64,000 nucleotides of DNA from Talpa occidentalis (taxonomy: Eukaryota; Chordata; Mammalia; Eulipotyphla; Talpidae). The notes under the pieces are model-generated. The model saw nothing but the letters and a program-made list of their open reading frames with translations. It did no database searches and was not told the DNA's origin. Location of the stretch: the NCBI RefSeq assembly GCF_014898055.3, contig NW_023604861.1, positions 76,396,292-76,460,291 of the forward strand, written 5' to 3'. Below are positions 1 through 12,380 of the stretch, piece by piece; position 1 is the stretch's first letter; each line of letters begins with the position of its first letter. The translations under genes and the position numbers were made by a program.

Positions 1-904
1 TCTTAAATTTAGCCCACTCACAAAGGGAGGGAGTTACCCAAGCACCAGGAGGTTGGAATCATTAAGGGCATATTTGAAACCTGCCTATCACAGTAAGTAT
101 TTGGTCAATGTCTATCCTCCCTACCTCCTCAATTGACTGACTTTGGGAAGGCCAGGACATCTACTTGTCCATGATTATTTTCCAAACTCCAAGTATGATG
201 CATGACAAAGAATAGGACTTAATACCTGCTTATTGAAATGAGAATTAATATAGTGTTCATAATTATTGTTGTTTAAATAAGACAAAATATATTTTTGTTG
301 TCATTCATGACATGTATTGCTTGAATCATCTTTTAACACACACACGTGCACACACACACACACACAGTCTTTTCTGATACAATTTCTATTGTCAACCTAA
401 GTACCTATTCAAATGCAAGGTGCCTTGAAGACAAATAGCTATACACTGATGCATATTTTAAAGTTATATATATGAAACAAACAAAATGTTAGGTAAAGTA
501 ATAGAGGTCAAATACAATACAATGCAAATGAATATTGCAGAGTGGGTGCTATGAGAGAGCATTGGTGATAGCTTGTGCCTTCATAGATCAATATGACATG
601 GCTAAATAGAATTTGGTAAGGAGAGCTTCCAGGTGGAAAAAGTAATCTAGACAAAGACTTGAAGGAAAGGATATACAGCGATCCACAGAAGAACAGTTGG
701 CAAGAGAGGAGTGTGTCTATGGGGAAAAATTGGGGAAAAAAAGGCAGTAGGGGAAACACAGAATCTTAAAATGATGGAATTGGAATAGAGCTTAGTGGTC
801 ATATAATCTAATCCCTTCATACTAAATGTGTGGGAATCTGAACCATAAACAGACCATGTGGCTTGCTTTCTGTAACACAATCAATAGCAGAGTAGGAGAT
901 ATTA
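1..904. other. Unassigned non-coding sequence
   Basis: AT-rich sequence with only the CA repeat at 337-367. The open frames on the minus strand (508-759, 647-880) are short, overlap each other and resemble no protein I know. I see no gene here. Confidence 0.6.
337..367. repeat. (CA)n microsatellite
   Basis: A short run of CA dinucleotides interrupted by one cgtg. It is a simple repeat with no visible function. Confidence 0.9.
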
Positions 905-1048
905 GCTTAATTTGAAACACGGATCTGTCACCCATCAAAGGTTGTTTTCAGGCAAATAGCTGCTTTACTGACCTTTAGTTTCCTCATCTATAAGGTGGTA
1001 ATAATAGTTTATACTCCTTGAGCATTTTTTTTATGATTTGTTAGATAA
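905..1048 (+). repeat. MIR SINE remnant
   Basis: The stretch gtttcctcatctataaggtg followed by taataatag matches the well-known core of the ancient mammalian MIR SINE in plus orientation. It is heavily diverged and its ends are approximate. Confidence 0.6.
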
Positions 1049-1860
1049 TGCTACATGATCTATGTCTGTATATATGTGTAGAAATACATATTATATATAT
1101 ACTTTTGTGTATTCATAATCTGACAGGAAATGTGAGATCTCTGGATCAAAGAAAGGACCATTTTTTATTCACAGAATATCTGGGCACTGGTTTCCCAAAC
1201 CCCAGCCCCCAAAGGGCAATGTGGAAAGAGCCTGGTGCTATAATACATATGCAATAGGATTGTACCACAGGAGAAGCACCCCAGAATTACAAGAGTTAGA
1301 GTTATAGGAAGGCTGCTGGTGTATCTGCCTATTCTCTTATCAAGAGATAGATAATATAGAGACCTTATCTTTACTCTGAAGTGTAGGAAAAGGTCTCTCA
1401 TGGCAAATGGCTTCAGGGAAAATAAATCTCTAAATCTCTCTAGAGCAATTTCTTAGGCACATTTTCCATAAAATCATTTTTTAATCAAGTTTGTCAGTGA
1501 TTCTTGTTCAGAAAGTCCTGATAGTATGACAATGTGAAAATATTCATGTAGAACTGCTTCCAAATAGTAGGAAGCCAAAAAATGTCAGTCCCCTTCACAA
1601 GTACAAAGTCAACACTCATTATACTATCCCAAATAGCCTCTCAAATCTTTCCTCATAGACATCACTATTATTGAAAGATCACTGGCTCACTGGCCACCAG
1701 ATATCCCAAGGTGAACAGCCTCTCTGATATTCCTCGTCATATGTGCTTCTGTTTGGTCACTTCCTGGCTTAGAACTCAGCAATCCATGGGCTTCTTTCAC
1801 ACATATAATTTCTGCAGATGAGAGACTTAGGAGAGTATCTTGTATATAGTGAGCTAAATT
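1049..1860. other. Unassigned non-coding sequence
   Basis: No repeat family or gene recognised. The last 11 bases (tgagctaaatt) form the left target-site duplication of the SINE that follows. Confidence 0.55.
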
Positions 1861-2150
1861 TTTTTTTAATTTTTTCTTTTTTTTTTTTAAGATTTATTTA
1901 TTTATTTATACAAGCACTGAGTACAGTCAGACAGAAGCGCGGGAGGGTTAGCGAATTCACCAGAGCCAGAGCAGAGAGCAGAACAGGCAGACTGATGAAG
2001 TACACTGCTGAGGGGAGCAGCGGGCGCGGCAGGAGAGGTCTGCGTGCCATGTGGGACCCTTGCTCGGCAGCCGGGGATCGAACTGGCTCTACAGAGGCTG
2101 CGGGAAGTTTAGCAACCCAGCGCTCAACCTCTGCGCCACCAGGGAGGCCC
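1861..2150 (-). mobile_element. tRNA-derived SINE, 'cactg-gtacagtcag' type
   Basis: On the plus strand it reads tail first: poly-T, then aagatttatttatttattta, the body (acaagcactgagtacagtcag), the tRNA-related head with a B-box-like ggatcgaactggc, and the head terminus agggaggccc. It is flanked by matching duplications, tgagctaaat on the left and tgagctaata on the right, which shows L1-driven insertion. Full length, about 290 bp. Confidence 0.88.
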
Positions 2151-2704
2151 TGAGCTAATATTTTTAACTATTAACTGACAGGTTCCTTATGCCTTTCTTC
2201 TCCCTCTCCCCAACATTGGCAGCTACTTATGGGATCACTATTATTTTAGGAAATTTTATTATAGGGGAACAAAGATGCCAAGTTCTCCATGAATTCTGGT
2301 TTAGACTTGAGTCAAATATGTGGAAACTACTTGATCTCTTAAAACAAGTTACAATATGTACTCCTTCCCTTTCTGAGGACTAGATCTAGATCCCTGGGAG
2401 AAATATTAAGAAAGGAGTTTACGTCATTGAACACTGACGTGGGTCACCTCGCAGGCTGGCCCAGACTGAGGGGATAAGGAGAAAGCAGAAGAGAATCCTC
2501 CATAAAGTGGTAATTGCAGATTACAGATGAGAGATGGTTAAACCATAGCGACAGAAATGGAGAAAGGACAAAGGGATGAACTCGGGAGGTTTTAAGATTT
2601 TGAATGTAGCATTTATAAGATTTGGAGTCCAGAGTGAATTGGATATTACAATTACAATTGCAAGAATGTTTTTTATCTCATATTTTTATTAAAATATTGT
2701 GACT

Positions 2705-2959
2705 TTTTAAAAAAGATTTACTGATTTATGCATACAAGAATGGGGGTACAGGCCAGAGGTGCAAGGGGTGAGAGGATTCATCAGAGACAGAGGGGAACAG
2801 AACAGGCAGATTGACTGAAATGCACTGCTGAAGGGAGCAGCAGGAGAGGTCTGCTGTGCCATGTGAGTTGTTCCCTGGCCGGGGATCGAACTCGTGCTGC
2901 AATGGCTGCAGTAAGCTTCATAGGTTGCGTTTTAACCCCTTGCGCCACCAGGAAGGCCC
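2705..2959 (-). mobile_element. tRNA-derived SINE, 'acaggccag' type
   Basis: Minus-strand copy with a short A-tail (tttttaaaaaagattta), body tacaggccagaggtgc, B-box-like ggatcgaactc and head end aggaaggccc. It is flanked by a long duplication, aaaatattgtgact on the left against aaaatattgtggct on the right. Confidence 0.87.
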
Positions 2960-4185
2960 AAAATATTGTGGCTCTTACGCTCTCTTAGAATAACTGGACT
3001 GAAAGTTCTAATTTGAAAACTGTTAGCAATTTCATGCATTTGAATTTTTCATTTTTCAACAAAAATATTTTTTTTCTCCTAAACTTAGGAAGTTGGTAGG
3101 GCATTTTCCTGTCTGTTAACACTTACAACCACCCCTAATCCAACCTGGACTGAGGAGCAACTGGTAATTCCTTTAAACATAAAATATGGCTGAGGGAGAT
3201 TTGAGATTATTAAATGAATATATTTGGTTATGCACATGTTTTTCAAGGTCATATTAAAACATACAAATAGAGAGGCTCAAATGGAATTCCAAGTGAGAAG
3301 CTGAGGCTAAAGACGTAGGTTTAGGAATCATCAGTATATAAATGATCATTGAAATCAAAGTTGTATCCAACAAGGTTCAATTCCCAAATAACACTGCAGG
3401 GCTAGGTGCTGCTTTTGCAGCAGGTAACATGTACACTGCCCGCACAGGGCGCTGGATGCTACCACCAACCTCTGCTGCAGCTGCCTCTGAACACTGGAGG
3501 TACGATTTCCACTTTTGTCAGAAGGCTCCTTCCTTCACTGGCTCCCAACTCAATCTTGTGTGGGCACAAGTGAAATGCCTATGTCCAAGTGGCAAGGGAG
3601 ACTGGAAAGATGACTATCAATATGGCCTCTACAGTAGAAGACAGAGGTCTTAAGGTAGGAGGAAGTTAAATGTTCAGTGTGATGAAAAGAAATAATAGGT
3701 GTCCACTACAAGAACAGAAACTGAGATCATGAAAGTGAAGATGTGGAAGTAAGGAGAGAAGACAACAATTATAGCAAATATTTGTTTAGCACTTATATGT
3801 TCAATGTATGAAATAATTTACTTCTCAAATAGGAAATTTAAAAAAAGGACCACATACATTTGGGAAATCGATGTTCATTCTTAGTTGATTCAAGTAGGAA
3901 CTATTAGTTTGTAAGTAGAGTAACTGAATCAACAATAATCAAATACACTGTCCAAAGTCACCTGGCATGGAGGAATGAACCCAGAACTTGTGTTCTTACT
4001 ACTACATGATACACTCTATCTATGGAGAAGATGAACCTGGCATTTTAGGACAGACATTTAAAGACTAAATAGATGAAGTATAATGGGTTGAGAAGAAAGA
4101 AATGATCAGAGAGATGGAGTTACCTCAAGGAGAGTGTTCTCTTTATCAGAAACTCTGGGATAAGAGAATTTTAAGGAATGGTGGT
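2960..4185. other. Unassigned non-coding sequence with a possible MIR
   Basis: Around 3770-3990 the pattern (gtttagcacttatatgttc, then gtccaaagtcacctggcatgg) is compatible with a decayed minus-strand MIR. An open frame at 3342-3653 (103 aa) is not recognisable as a protein and has no supporting context. Confidence 0.4.
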
Positions 4186-4663
4186 TGTATTCGTTTCCTG
4201 GGGTTACTACAATAAGTAGTTTAAATAACGGAAGGGTTTCTTAAAATAACAGAGATTTATTCTCACAGTTCTGGAGGCTAGAAGTCTGAGACCAAGATGC
4301 TGGGCAAGGTTGATTCTTCTGAGGGCTCTGAGGGAAGAATCTATTCCATGCTTCTCTCCTAACTTTTGGTACTTTGCTGGCATTATTTAGCATTCCTTGG
4401 CTTATAGCTACATTATCCCAATCTCTACCTGCATGTTGCATTTTTCCTTTCCCTTCATATAGTCTTTCATCTTTGTTTGTCTTCTTAACAACACCAGTCA
4501 TACCGAGTTAGTGGCCTTATTTAGTATGACCTTATTTTAGTATGAGCTCATCTTAACTAACTACAACAGCAATGACCCTAATTCCAAATAAGATGACACG
4601 ATGAGATAATAGGGGTTAAATTTCAATGCATAAATTTGGGGACGACACAACTCAATCTATGGC
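4186..4663 (-). repeat. MLT1-type LTR (MaLR), minus strand
   Basis: The plus strand begins tgtattcgtttcctggggtt, runs through agatttattctcacagttct and ggaggctagaagtctgagac, and ends near gggacgacacaactcaatct. This is the order of a reverse-complemented MLT1 LTR, an old non-autonomous ERV-L/MaLR relic. Ends are accurate to about 10 bp. Confidence 0.75.
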
Positions 4664-6559
4664 AGTGGCCAAATATATAAATGCTTCAGAAAGGTCAAGA
4701 AGGATAAAGGCCACAACTGAGTTACCGTATTTGACAACTAGGTAGTTACTGGATATTTAGCAAGAACAATTTCAGTAACATGGATGCTGGTAGACAAAGA
4801 TTACAACAAAGCTGACTTGGGGAGGCTTAAGAGAGAATACAGGGGGAACAAGCATACATAAATTTGCATGTAAGCTTAATGTGACAGGAAAGGTACAGCC
4901 CTTCCTATACAGGGAGTCAGATCCCTGAGAAGCCTTTGCCAAACCCCCCATGGCACAAACAGAAATTTTGTGGTTTGGTGGTGTTATTTCCTACGTGTTA
5001 AGCCAAATCTTCAAAAATTGTGATATGTCAACGACTGGGTTTGGGCAGACATCTGTACAACATGTTGCCATAGTGATTGTCACTCTATGAAATTCAGGGT
5101 AGGATATTTACACTGAAGCTTCTGTGTTCCAAAATGAAGACATAATTTTAGATACTAAGGACCTCTACACATATCCCTCCTGAATGTTAATGCCATTCAA
5201 ATGAGTAATAGAACACTTCTGACATTTTCATTCCTTGAAGACAAAATACCTTTCTTTCATCTGTCTGGAGATACTCTTCTAAAATGCAAGAGCTCAAATA
5301 ACTGCAAATTCAAATAGAGTTTTTGAGCTGGACAGCAGGAAGGAGTTAGGATTTAGAAGGCTGATTTCAGTGCCTGCTGTGTTTCATTTCTTTGCTGGGG
5401 CCAGTTGCTGTATTTCAGAAACAGAGTAGTTCTAAAAGCAAAGATGCGTGACTGAGAATGTGGAATTGGTTTCCAATGTATGTTTAAAACTCAAGTTTGA
5501 AAGAAATGCTTTATTCTTTTTCAGACTTCCCTACTGTTTTGGTGAATTCATTTCTTACATGATCCCACAGGCCTGAATTTTGTGCTCTCGCCTTCAAGCT
5601 GGAAATAGTTCAGTCCTCTGTGCTAATGACTGATTCTCCCAGAGTGTAACCACCTGGCTGCTGAGGGGCCTTTTGAAGTTCCTGCCACAGCCAAGCTTGC
5701 TCGGTGCTGGACATTTTCCACTTCCTTCTGTTTCTACTCCACCCCTTTCATCTGCTTAATATTGTAAGAGCCCATGCTGAGCATGTTGAAACCTTACCAT
5801 GAATCCTACCCCACACAAATATGTCCACAGTCTCCATGTTCCACAGACATTCTCTGTTGGAGATTCAAGGAAATCAACATTGAGTCTTGTCAAATTTTCC
5901 TCTGGTAGAATCCAACAAATCAACCAAAAAAAGGAGCTTAGATAGTCATAGTACAGATGCTTTTTGTTAAAAACAAAAATCAGAAAGTTCATTTCATTTG
6001 ATGAAAGACTTGATTCAAAAAGAAATCATCTCCTGGAAACATCCATAAATGTTTATTAAAATGGTAGGCCCCTATTTTGATGACAGCGATGGTCTTAGGG
6101 GTTCAATACATTTGTTAAAAAATTAGAAAATCCACACTTTAAAGTCAGCTGATTGTATTTTGATTATACTTCATAAAGTTCTTAAAAAATATGTGGGCCC
6201 CTGAGCAAACATGTTTTTTAGTGTGCTTTCACGCTGACACTGTTCTATCTCAGAATTTGATTAGTGACGTTCACACCCCCATTTCACCATGGGGTGGGGC
6301 TGGCAGTGGACTTGTCCTCTAAAGCAGGACAAGGCTGGACAGGCAAGCATTTTACACTGTAAACAAAGTGACTGGGAAAGCCTGAATAAATAATCCAATA
6401 ACTTCTGGCTCAGTAGATGGAACACTGAAATGTGTTTTGCAAACATTTTAACAATAGTAGTTAATTGCTTGCAGGTTCAGTTTCTGCTTTGTATTATTCT
6501 GCTTTTCAAGGGGAGGTTAGATTATGTACATCCAAAAGCAATTTGGAAACTTTCTGGTG

Positions 6560-6660
6560 TTTTCCCCCTGTTGTGTTTTCCTCTTTCCTTCCCTTCCTCC
6601 CTCCTTCCCTCCCTCCTCTCCTCTCTTCCTGCCTTCTCTTTCCTTTCTTTCTTAGCTACA
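6560..6660. repeat. Polypyrimidine tract
   Basis: Nearly pure C/T on the plus strand (for example ccttcccttcctccctcctt). It is a low-complexity tract. Confidence 0.85.
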
Positions 6661-7162
6661 TTTAATTTATTTTTCCTTGGGGTATTTTGCAGGGTAGGGT
6701 AGAGAATGAGGAGGGGAGATAAAATGTATAGGGATAGGGTCCCGTGATAATTCAGGAAAAAAAGTTTCAGCTGATATTTTGATGCTCAGCTTGCCCTGGA
6801 AAGTTTGAGGGGGCTGGAGGGGCAGCTAAAAAATTCAAGGTGTCTCCAAGTTCTCCTGCCTCTTAAGGCTGCTATGATGATTGTGAAGTATTATTGATAA
6901 AAATAACAGATTTTTATGTTACTAGTCTCCTGGCTCAAATCTGCTATAGACCTGCTGTTGCTGGGACCCTAGCTGGTGCTGCCTGCCTTGCCTTGGTTCT
7001 GGTCACATGGCCCCTTTTCTTCTGTTTCCCCACCCCAATCACTGCCACCATGGGAACTTTGCATAAACTCTGAATACTTAGGACCCAGAAAAGGTGGCAT
7101 CTTTGAAGGTAGTGTAGGGAGCGGCAAATACTAGAATCAAGTCACTGGGTTGATGGCTTCTG

Positions 7163-7163
<1 letters not shown>

Positions 7164-7193
<30 letters not shown>

Positions 7194-7195
7194 GT
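7164..7195. repeat. (TTTTG)n simple repeat
   Basis: Five to six ttttg units in tandem inside unassigned sequence. Confidence 0.9.
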
Positions 7196-7349
7196 TTTCC
7201 CTCCTGCCTTTGAATATTAGGTCTGATTCCATGGGGAGATGCTACAGAGGCAGAAAATCATAATGCAGCAGGCAGATTACAGGAATGTGAGTGCCCAAGC
7301 ATGAGCCTATGTTGGCAGCAGGGTAAATAGGAGGTGGTTAAAAAAAAAT

Positions 7350-7440
7350 ATGGGTGGGGGGTGGGGAAAGGAGGGAGTGGGGTCAAAATAAGGGGGCTGC
7401 AATTGTATGGGGAACACAAAAATAAAAATTAAAAAAAATA
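7350..7440 (+). mobile_element. L1 3' end, extreme 5' truncation
   Basis: The stretch (gtggggtcaaaataaggggg, ctgcaattgtatggggaaca) is the same 3'-UTR end that, reverse-complemented, starts the L1s at 25353 and 62191. Only about 80-90 bp of L1 inserted. The A-rich words at both ends (taaaaaaaaatat and taaaaaaaatatat) are compatible with a target-site duplication but are low in complexity. Confidence 0.7.
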
Positions 7441-8089
7441 TATCAGTGAACCCCAGAGGGCACTACATTCACCAATCCAAGCACTGACATTGAAGGGCAA
7501 CCTGTCTCCCCTATGCACACCTATGAGATGATGTGTTTGCTTATTATTTAAACCAGCTTTATATTTATAGCCAAATACAGTAGTTTCCTATGTTAAAAAA
7601 TAAAATGTTCTCCATGACACCTAAAAAAAAAAAATAGGGAAGACAGGAGAAAATGATATGAAGGAAAGAAGTGATGAAAGCCCACAGTTGCTGGAGATCA
7701 TGTTCCTATCTGCCCTTATCAATCTATGTCAAGGTCTGGGATCTGGTTAGAAATGGCGTCTTAGGTTGTTAACCACACTTACCTTTGGACTGAGTTAACA
7801 TTGTAAATAACAAGAGTCAGCAACCTCTTATTACCTGGGGCAATGGGGCAAATCTAAGCTACAGTGTGAAATGAGAGAAAAAGTAGTAGAAAAAAGGAAA
7901 AAGAAAGTTGACTGGAGGAAAGGAGAGGAGGAAATAGATTTAAAATAGACTTTAAATCAAACACTAACAACAGGCAAAGAAGATCATTATATAATGATAA
8001 AGGGAGTTAATCAATCAAGAATGTATTACAGGGGTAAATATATATATTATATATTTTATAAGTAATATTTATTTATCAAATATCAAAGT
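7441..8089. other. Unassigned non-coding sequence
   Basis: A-rich sequence with no recognised gene. Its right end may already belong to the old L1 that continues beyond 8090. Confidence 0.5.
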
Positions 8090-8158
8090 ACTTTAGTACA
8101 TTAAGCAAATACTAACAAATCTGATGGGAGTAACAGACAACAACAAAAATAATAATAG

Positions 8159-8425
8159 GGGGGCCTCCCTGGTGGTGCAAGGGGTTAAGACAACATATGA
8201 AGATATCCACAGTCACTACTGCACAAGTTCAATCCCCCTGCTGGTCAGGGAGCTACCCATATGGCGCAGCAGACCTCTCCTGACTTGCCCGCTGCTCCCC
8301 TCAGCAGTGTACTGCGGTCAGTCTGCCTGTTCTGTTCCCCACTCTGTCTCTGGTGAGTCCTCTCACCCCCCCACACCTCTGGCCTGCACCCCAGTTCTTG
8401 TATGCATAAATAAATATTAAAAAAA
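8159..8425 (+). mobile_element. tRNA-derived SINE, 'acaggccag' type
   Basis: Head first (gggcctccctggtggtgcaa), B-box-like gttcaatcccc, body, and tail gcataaataaatattaaaaa. It splits the old L1; aataatagg before and aataataggg after is the target-site duplication, and the L1 text resumes immediately (gacttcagtaccctac). Confidence 0.87.
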
Positions 8426-9111
8426 ATAATAGGGACTTCAGTACCCTACTTTCAACTATGGATAGATGGTCCAGACAGAAAATCAATATGGAAATGTTTG
8501 TTTTGTACCACATTTTAGACCAAATTGATAGAAAATTCCATCTAATAGTAGTAGAATACATATTCTTCCCAAGTACACATGTAACAGTCTCCAGAATAGA
8601 GCATATCTTAAGTAACAAAACAGTTCTCAGCAAATTTAAGAAGACTGACATCATACCAAAAATTTCTTCTAACCATAATAGTATTAAACTAGATATAATA
8701 GAAGGAAACTTTATAAATATGTACACATTGAATAATACGTTTCTGAACAACCAATGCATCAAATGAGATATCAAAGGGAAATAAAAAATATTTTGAAACA
8801 AATGAAAATGGAAATAAATTCCAAAACTGAAAGCATGCAGCAAAAGCAGTTTTGACAAGAAAGTTTACAGCTATAAACACCTACATTAACAAAAAAAGGA
8901 GTATCTCTAATAAACAGCCTAACAAAACCTCAAGGAACCAGAAAAACAAGTTAAACTAGCTCAAAGTTATCAAAGGAGATACGAAAGATCAGAGGACATA
9001 TAAATGAATAGATAATAGAAAACCGAGCTGATTTTTTGAAAAAGATAATCAAAATTGACAAACATTTAGCTACACTTACCAAGTAGAGAGAAAGAAGATT
9101 CAAATAAATAA

Positions 9112-9163
9112 TGTGTGTGTCTATATATATATGTGTGTGTATACATATATGTGTGTGTGTAGG
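9112..9163. repeat. (TG/TA)n microsatellite in the old L1
   Basis: Alternating tgtgtgtg and tatatata with a perfect-looking purine/pyrimidine alternation. It expanded inside the decayed L1. Confidence 0.85.
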
Positions 9164-9897
9164 ACAACCTATAAAATGTAGAGAAATTCCTAGAAACATA
9201 CAACCTACCAAGACTGAATCAAGAGGAAATAGAAAGCCTGAACAGACAATAAAAAAGAGGGGGGGTAAAGAAATAAACAAAAGCTTTCCCAAAGAAAATT
9301 CCAGAACCAGATTTCTTCATATATGAATATTATCAAATACTTAAAGAAGAATTAACACACATTCTTCTCAAATTCTTCCAGAAAATAGAAGAAGGAACAT
9401 TCCCTAACATCTGTCAAGGCCAGTAATATCCTGACACCAAAATCAGGTAAGAATACTACACATACACACACACACACAAATACTACAGCCAATAGAGCTG
9501 ATTAATATAAATGCAAGAATTTTCAGGAAAATACAAGAAAACCAAATTCAACAGGACACTAAAAGGACCATATGCCATGATCATGTGAGATTTATCTTTT
9601 GGATGCAAGGACAGTTCAACATACATTAAATCAGAAACTGTGATGCATCACAACAGAACGAATACAAAATAATAGGATCATCTCAATAGATGCAGGGGGG
9701 AAAAACACTGATGAAATTTAGCATTCATTCATGATAAAAACGCAACAAATGTGGTATAGAAGGAACGTACTTCAACATAATAAATGCCATGAGTGATGTT
9801 TGGGCCCACAGCTAACATCATATCCTTTGGTGAAAGGTTGAAAATTTCCATTTAAGATAAGGAATGAGACAATGATGTCCAGTCACCACTTCTTTTC

Positions 9898-9939
9898 TTT
9901 CTTTTTTTTTTAAAAAGATTTATTTATTTATTTGTTTGT

Positions 9940-9970
<31 letters not shown>

Positions 9971-10477
9971 TACAAGAACAGGGGCCTCCCTGGTTGCGCA
10001 GGCGGTAGAGCGCAGCGCTGTGAAGCTGTCCGCAGCCTCTGCAGTGCCGGTTCGAACCCCGCCGGCCTCGGAGCAACCCACATGAGGAGCAGACCTCTTC
10101 TGTCTCACCCGCTGCTCCCCTCAGCAGTGTATTTCGTCAGTCTGCTTGTTCTGCTCCCTGCTCTGTCTCCGGTGAATCCTCTCACCCTCCCGCACATCTG
10201 GCCTGTACCCCAACTCTTGTATAAATAAAATAAATATTAAAAAAAAACGGAGTACAGGCCAGATGCCTGGGAGGGTGAGAGGCTTCACCAGAGACAGAGT
10301 GGGAAACAGAACAGGCAGATGGACAAAATACACTGCTGAGGGGAGCAGCGGGCGAGACAGGAGAGGTCTGCCACGCCATGTGGGACCCTGGCTGGCCGGC
10401 CGGGATCCAACAGCGCTGCAGAGGCTGCAGATAGCTTCACAGGTGGCGCTCAACCGCCTGCGCCATTAGGGGAGGCC
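9898..10477 (-). mobile_element. tRNA-derived SINE split by another SINE (outer copy)
   Basis: The tail and first body bases lie at 9898-9980 and the rest at about 10248-10477, ending gccattaggggaggcc. The flanks carry a 12-bp duplication, ccacttcttttc at 9886-9897 and again at 10478-10489, which proves the two halves are one insertion in the old L1. Confidence 0.88.
9981..10247 (+). mobile_element. tRNA-derived SINE nested in a SINE (inner copy)
   Basis: A plus-strand copy starting ggggcctccctggttgcgca, with B-box-like ggttcgaaccc and tail ataaaataaatattaaaaaa. It sits about 15 bp into the body of the outer minus-strand copy. Short possible duplication aacagg / aacgg. The inner copy must be the younger one. 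Confidence 0.87.
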
Positions 10478-10984
10478 CCACTTCTTTTCAATAGTCCTGG
10501 AAATTCTGGCCAGAGCATTCAGGTAAGAAAAGGAAATAAAAGGCACTCAAATTGGAAAAGAAAAATAACTGTCCCTGGCAATAATAAGATCTTGTGTATA
10601 GAAAGTTATAACGAGTCTTCCTAAATCTGTTAGAACTAATAAACAAGTTCGGTAGATTCAGGATCAATATCAAAAATCAATGTACAAAATCAATATACAT
10701 AAATCAATTGCATTTCTATACACCAATAGTGAAGTGTCTAAAAATGAAATAAAGAAAACAATTCCATTTAAAAGAGTATCAAAAACAAAAAAAAAAATGC
10801 TTAAGAATAAGCTTAGCCAAGGAAGTTGAAAAATTTATACACTAAAAACTATATTAAGGAAAAAATATTGAACAAGACACAAATAAATGGAATGATATCT
10901 TGTGTTCATGGATTGAGTTACTATTGTTGAAATAGGCATACTCTCCAAAGTCACCTATAGATTCAATATAGTATCTAGCAAAAT

Positions 10985-11529
10985 GGGGGGCCTCCCAGGT
11001 GATGCGGGGGGGCGGAGTTGGGATGCAGCCTATGGGGCTGGGTTTGATACCCCCGCAGGCCAGGGGGCAGCCCACATGCCGCAGCGGCCCTCTCTCACCC
11101 GCTACCCCTCTCGGCAGTGTGCTTGGGTCGTTCTGCCTGTTCTGTTCCCCACTCTGTCTCTGGTGGGTCCTCTCACACCCCGCACCTCTGGCCTGTGCCC
11201 CAGCTCTTGTATGCATAAATGGATAAATCTTTTTTTTTTTAAGATTTATTTATTTATGCAAGCACTTGGTACAGTCAGAAGCATGGGAGGGTGAGAGAAT
11301 TTACCAGAGCCAGAGCGGGGAACAGAACGGGCAGACTGACGAAGTACACTGCTGAGGGGAGCAGCAGGTGTGGCAGGAGAGGTCTGCATGCCATGTGGGA
11401 CCTTCGCTGGTGGCTGGGGATCAAACTGGCGCTGTAGAGGCTGTGGGAGCGTCAAAGCCCAGCACTCAACCGCTGCGCCACCAGGGGTGGCCCAGAAATA
11501 AAATAAATGGATAAATCTTTAAAAAAAAA
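10985..11529 (+). mobile_element. tRNA-derived SINE, tail split by another SINE
   Basis: The head starts ggggggcctcccaggtgatg, the body runs to gcataaatggataaatctt at 11231, and the last A-tail lies at 11503-11529. The tail word is present twice because the SINE at 11232-11493 landed in it. This copy itself splits the old L1 (caaaat on the left, then aatccaatggta on the right). Confidence 0.85.
11232..11493 (-). mobile_element. tRNA-derived SINE nested in a SINE tail
   Basis: Minus-strand 'cactg-gtacagtcag' type copy with poly-T/aagatttatttatttatgca, ending gccaccaggggtggccc. The 17-bp target duplication ataaatggataaatctt is seen at 11215-11231 and 11503-11519. It shows that A-rich SINE tails serve as landing sites. 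Confidence 0.88.
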
Positions 11530-11896
11530 TCCAATGGTATTTTTCACAGAAATAGGAAAAAACTATCTTTTAATTCATATGGAATCACAAAAGACCCCAA
11601 TAACCATAACAATCTTAAGAACAAAGAACTATAGTTAACAGTACTGTATTATATAGTTGAAAGTTGCTATGACAGTAGAGCTTTAATGTTTTTGGGATAA
11701 CAAACAAGAAATGGCAGTTATGTGAAGTGAGGGATGTGTTAACCAATATTATTGTGGTAAACATTTTGCTATATATGCATGTATCAAGCCATCACTGTTG
11801 TATACCTTAAACTTACACAATGTTATATAATCAATTACATCTTATTAAAGCCAGGGAGAAAATTAAGAGAGCTTTAAAATGGAAAAAGAAAAGAAA

Positions 11897-12304
11897 AAGG
11901 CCTGGGGTTGCTATAACAAAATACCATAACTTGGTGGCTTAAAACAAAATTTATTCTCTCAGTTTGGTATGCTTGAAATCTAAAATCAAAATGTCAGCTA
12001 AGCCATGCTTTCTCTCTGCAGAATCTAGCAGAGGATCCTCTTGCACTTCTAGCTTCTGGTTGTCGCAGGCATCACCAACTCCAGCAATGTAACTCCAGTC
12101 TGTGTCTGGTCTTCACTGGGCCTACTTGACTCTGTCTCTGGGCATTCTCTCCATTTTTTATGAAGATACTAGCCATTGGGTTCAGGGACTCCCCTAACAG
12201 GATTCTTAGTTAACTACATCTGCAAGGATCCTCTTCCAAGTAAGGTCACATTCTGATGTTTCAGGTAGGCATGGGTTTTTAGGGACAGTATTTAATCTAC
12301 TATG
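11897..12304 (-). repeat. MLT1-type LTR (MaLR), minus strand
   Basis: Begins ggggttgctataacaaaata, continues cataacttggtggcttaaaa, and nears its end with aggtcacattctgatgtttc. This is the order of a reverse-complemented MLT1-type LTR. Ends approximate. Confidence 0.75.
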
Positions 12305-12380
12305 CTGTCTAATCAGCAAATGATGAAAAGACTTGTTCTTAAACTCACAAAAGAAATAGTTATTTTAAAAATATTGATAG

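Larger units (their letters stand above)
4664..7345. other. Unassigned non-coding sequence
   Basis: About 2.7 kb in which I recognise only simple repeats: a pyrimidine-rich tract at 6560-6660 and a (TTTTG)n run near 7164-7195. Open frames at 5756-5992, 6261-6446 and 6430-6702 look like chance; the last is opened by the pyrimidine tract. Confidence 0.5.
8090..11880 (+). mobile_element. Decayed old L1 (L1M-like), plus strand
   Basis: Once the SINEs are removed, an ancient L1 ORF2 and 3' end can be followed in four pieces: about 8090-8158, 8426-9897, 10490-10984 and 11530-11880. The piece near 8430-8700 resembles the end of the endonuclease domain, 9300-9800 and 10490-10560 the reverse-transcriptase region, and 11600-11880 a typical old L1 3' UTR (gttgtataccttaaacttac). 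The reading frame has many stops, so it is long dead. The left boundary is uncertain. Confidence 0.65.

Noticed and set aside
3342..3653. 103-aa open frame with balanced composition
   Set aside because: No recognisable domain, no splice or promoter context, and single-copy mammalian DNA has many such frames.
6430..6702. 90-aa frame with a hydrophobic run
   Set aside because: Opened by the polypyrimidine tract; composition artefact.
8301..8858. 185-aa minus-strand frame
   Set aside because: It crosses a SINE and antisense old L1; no domain.
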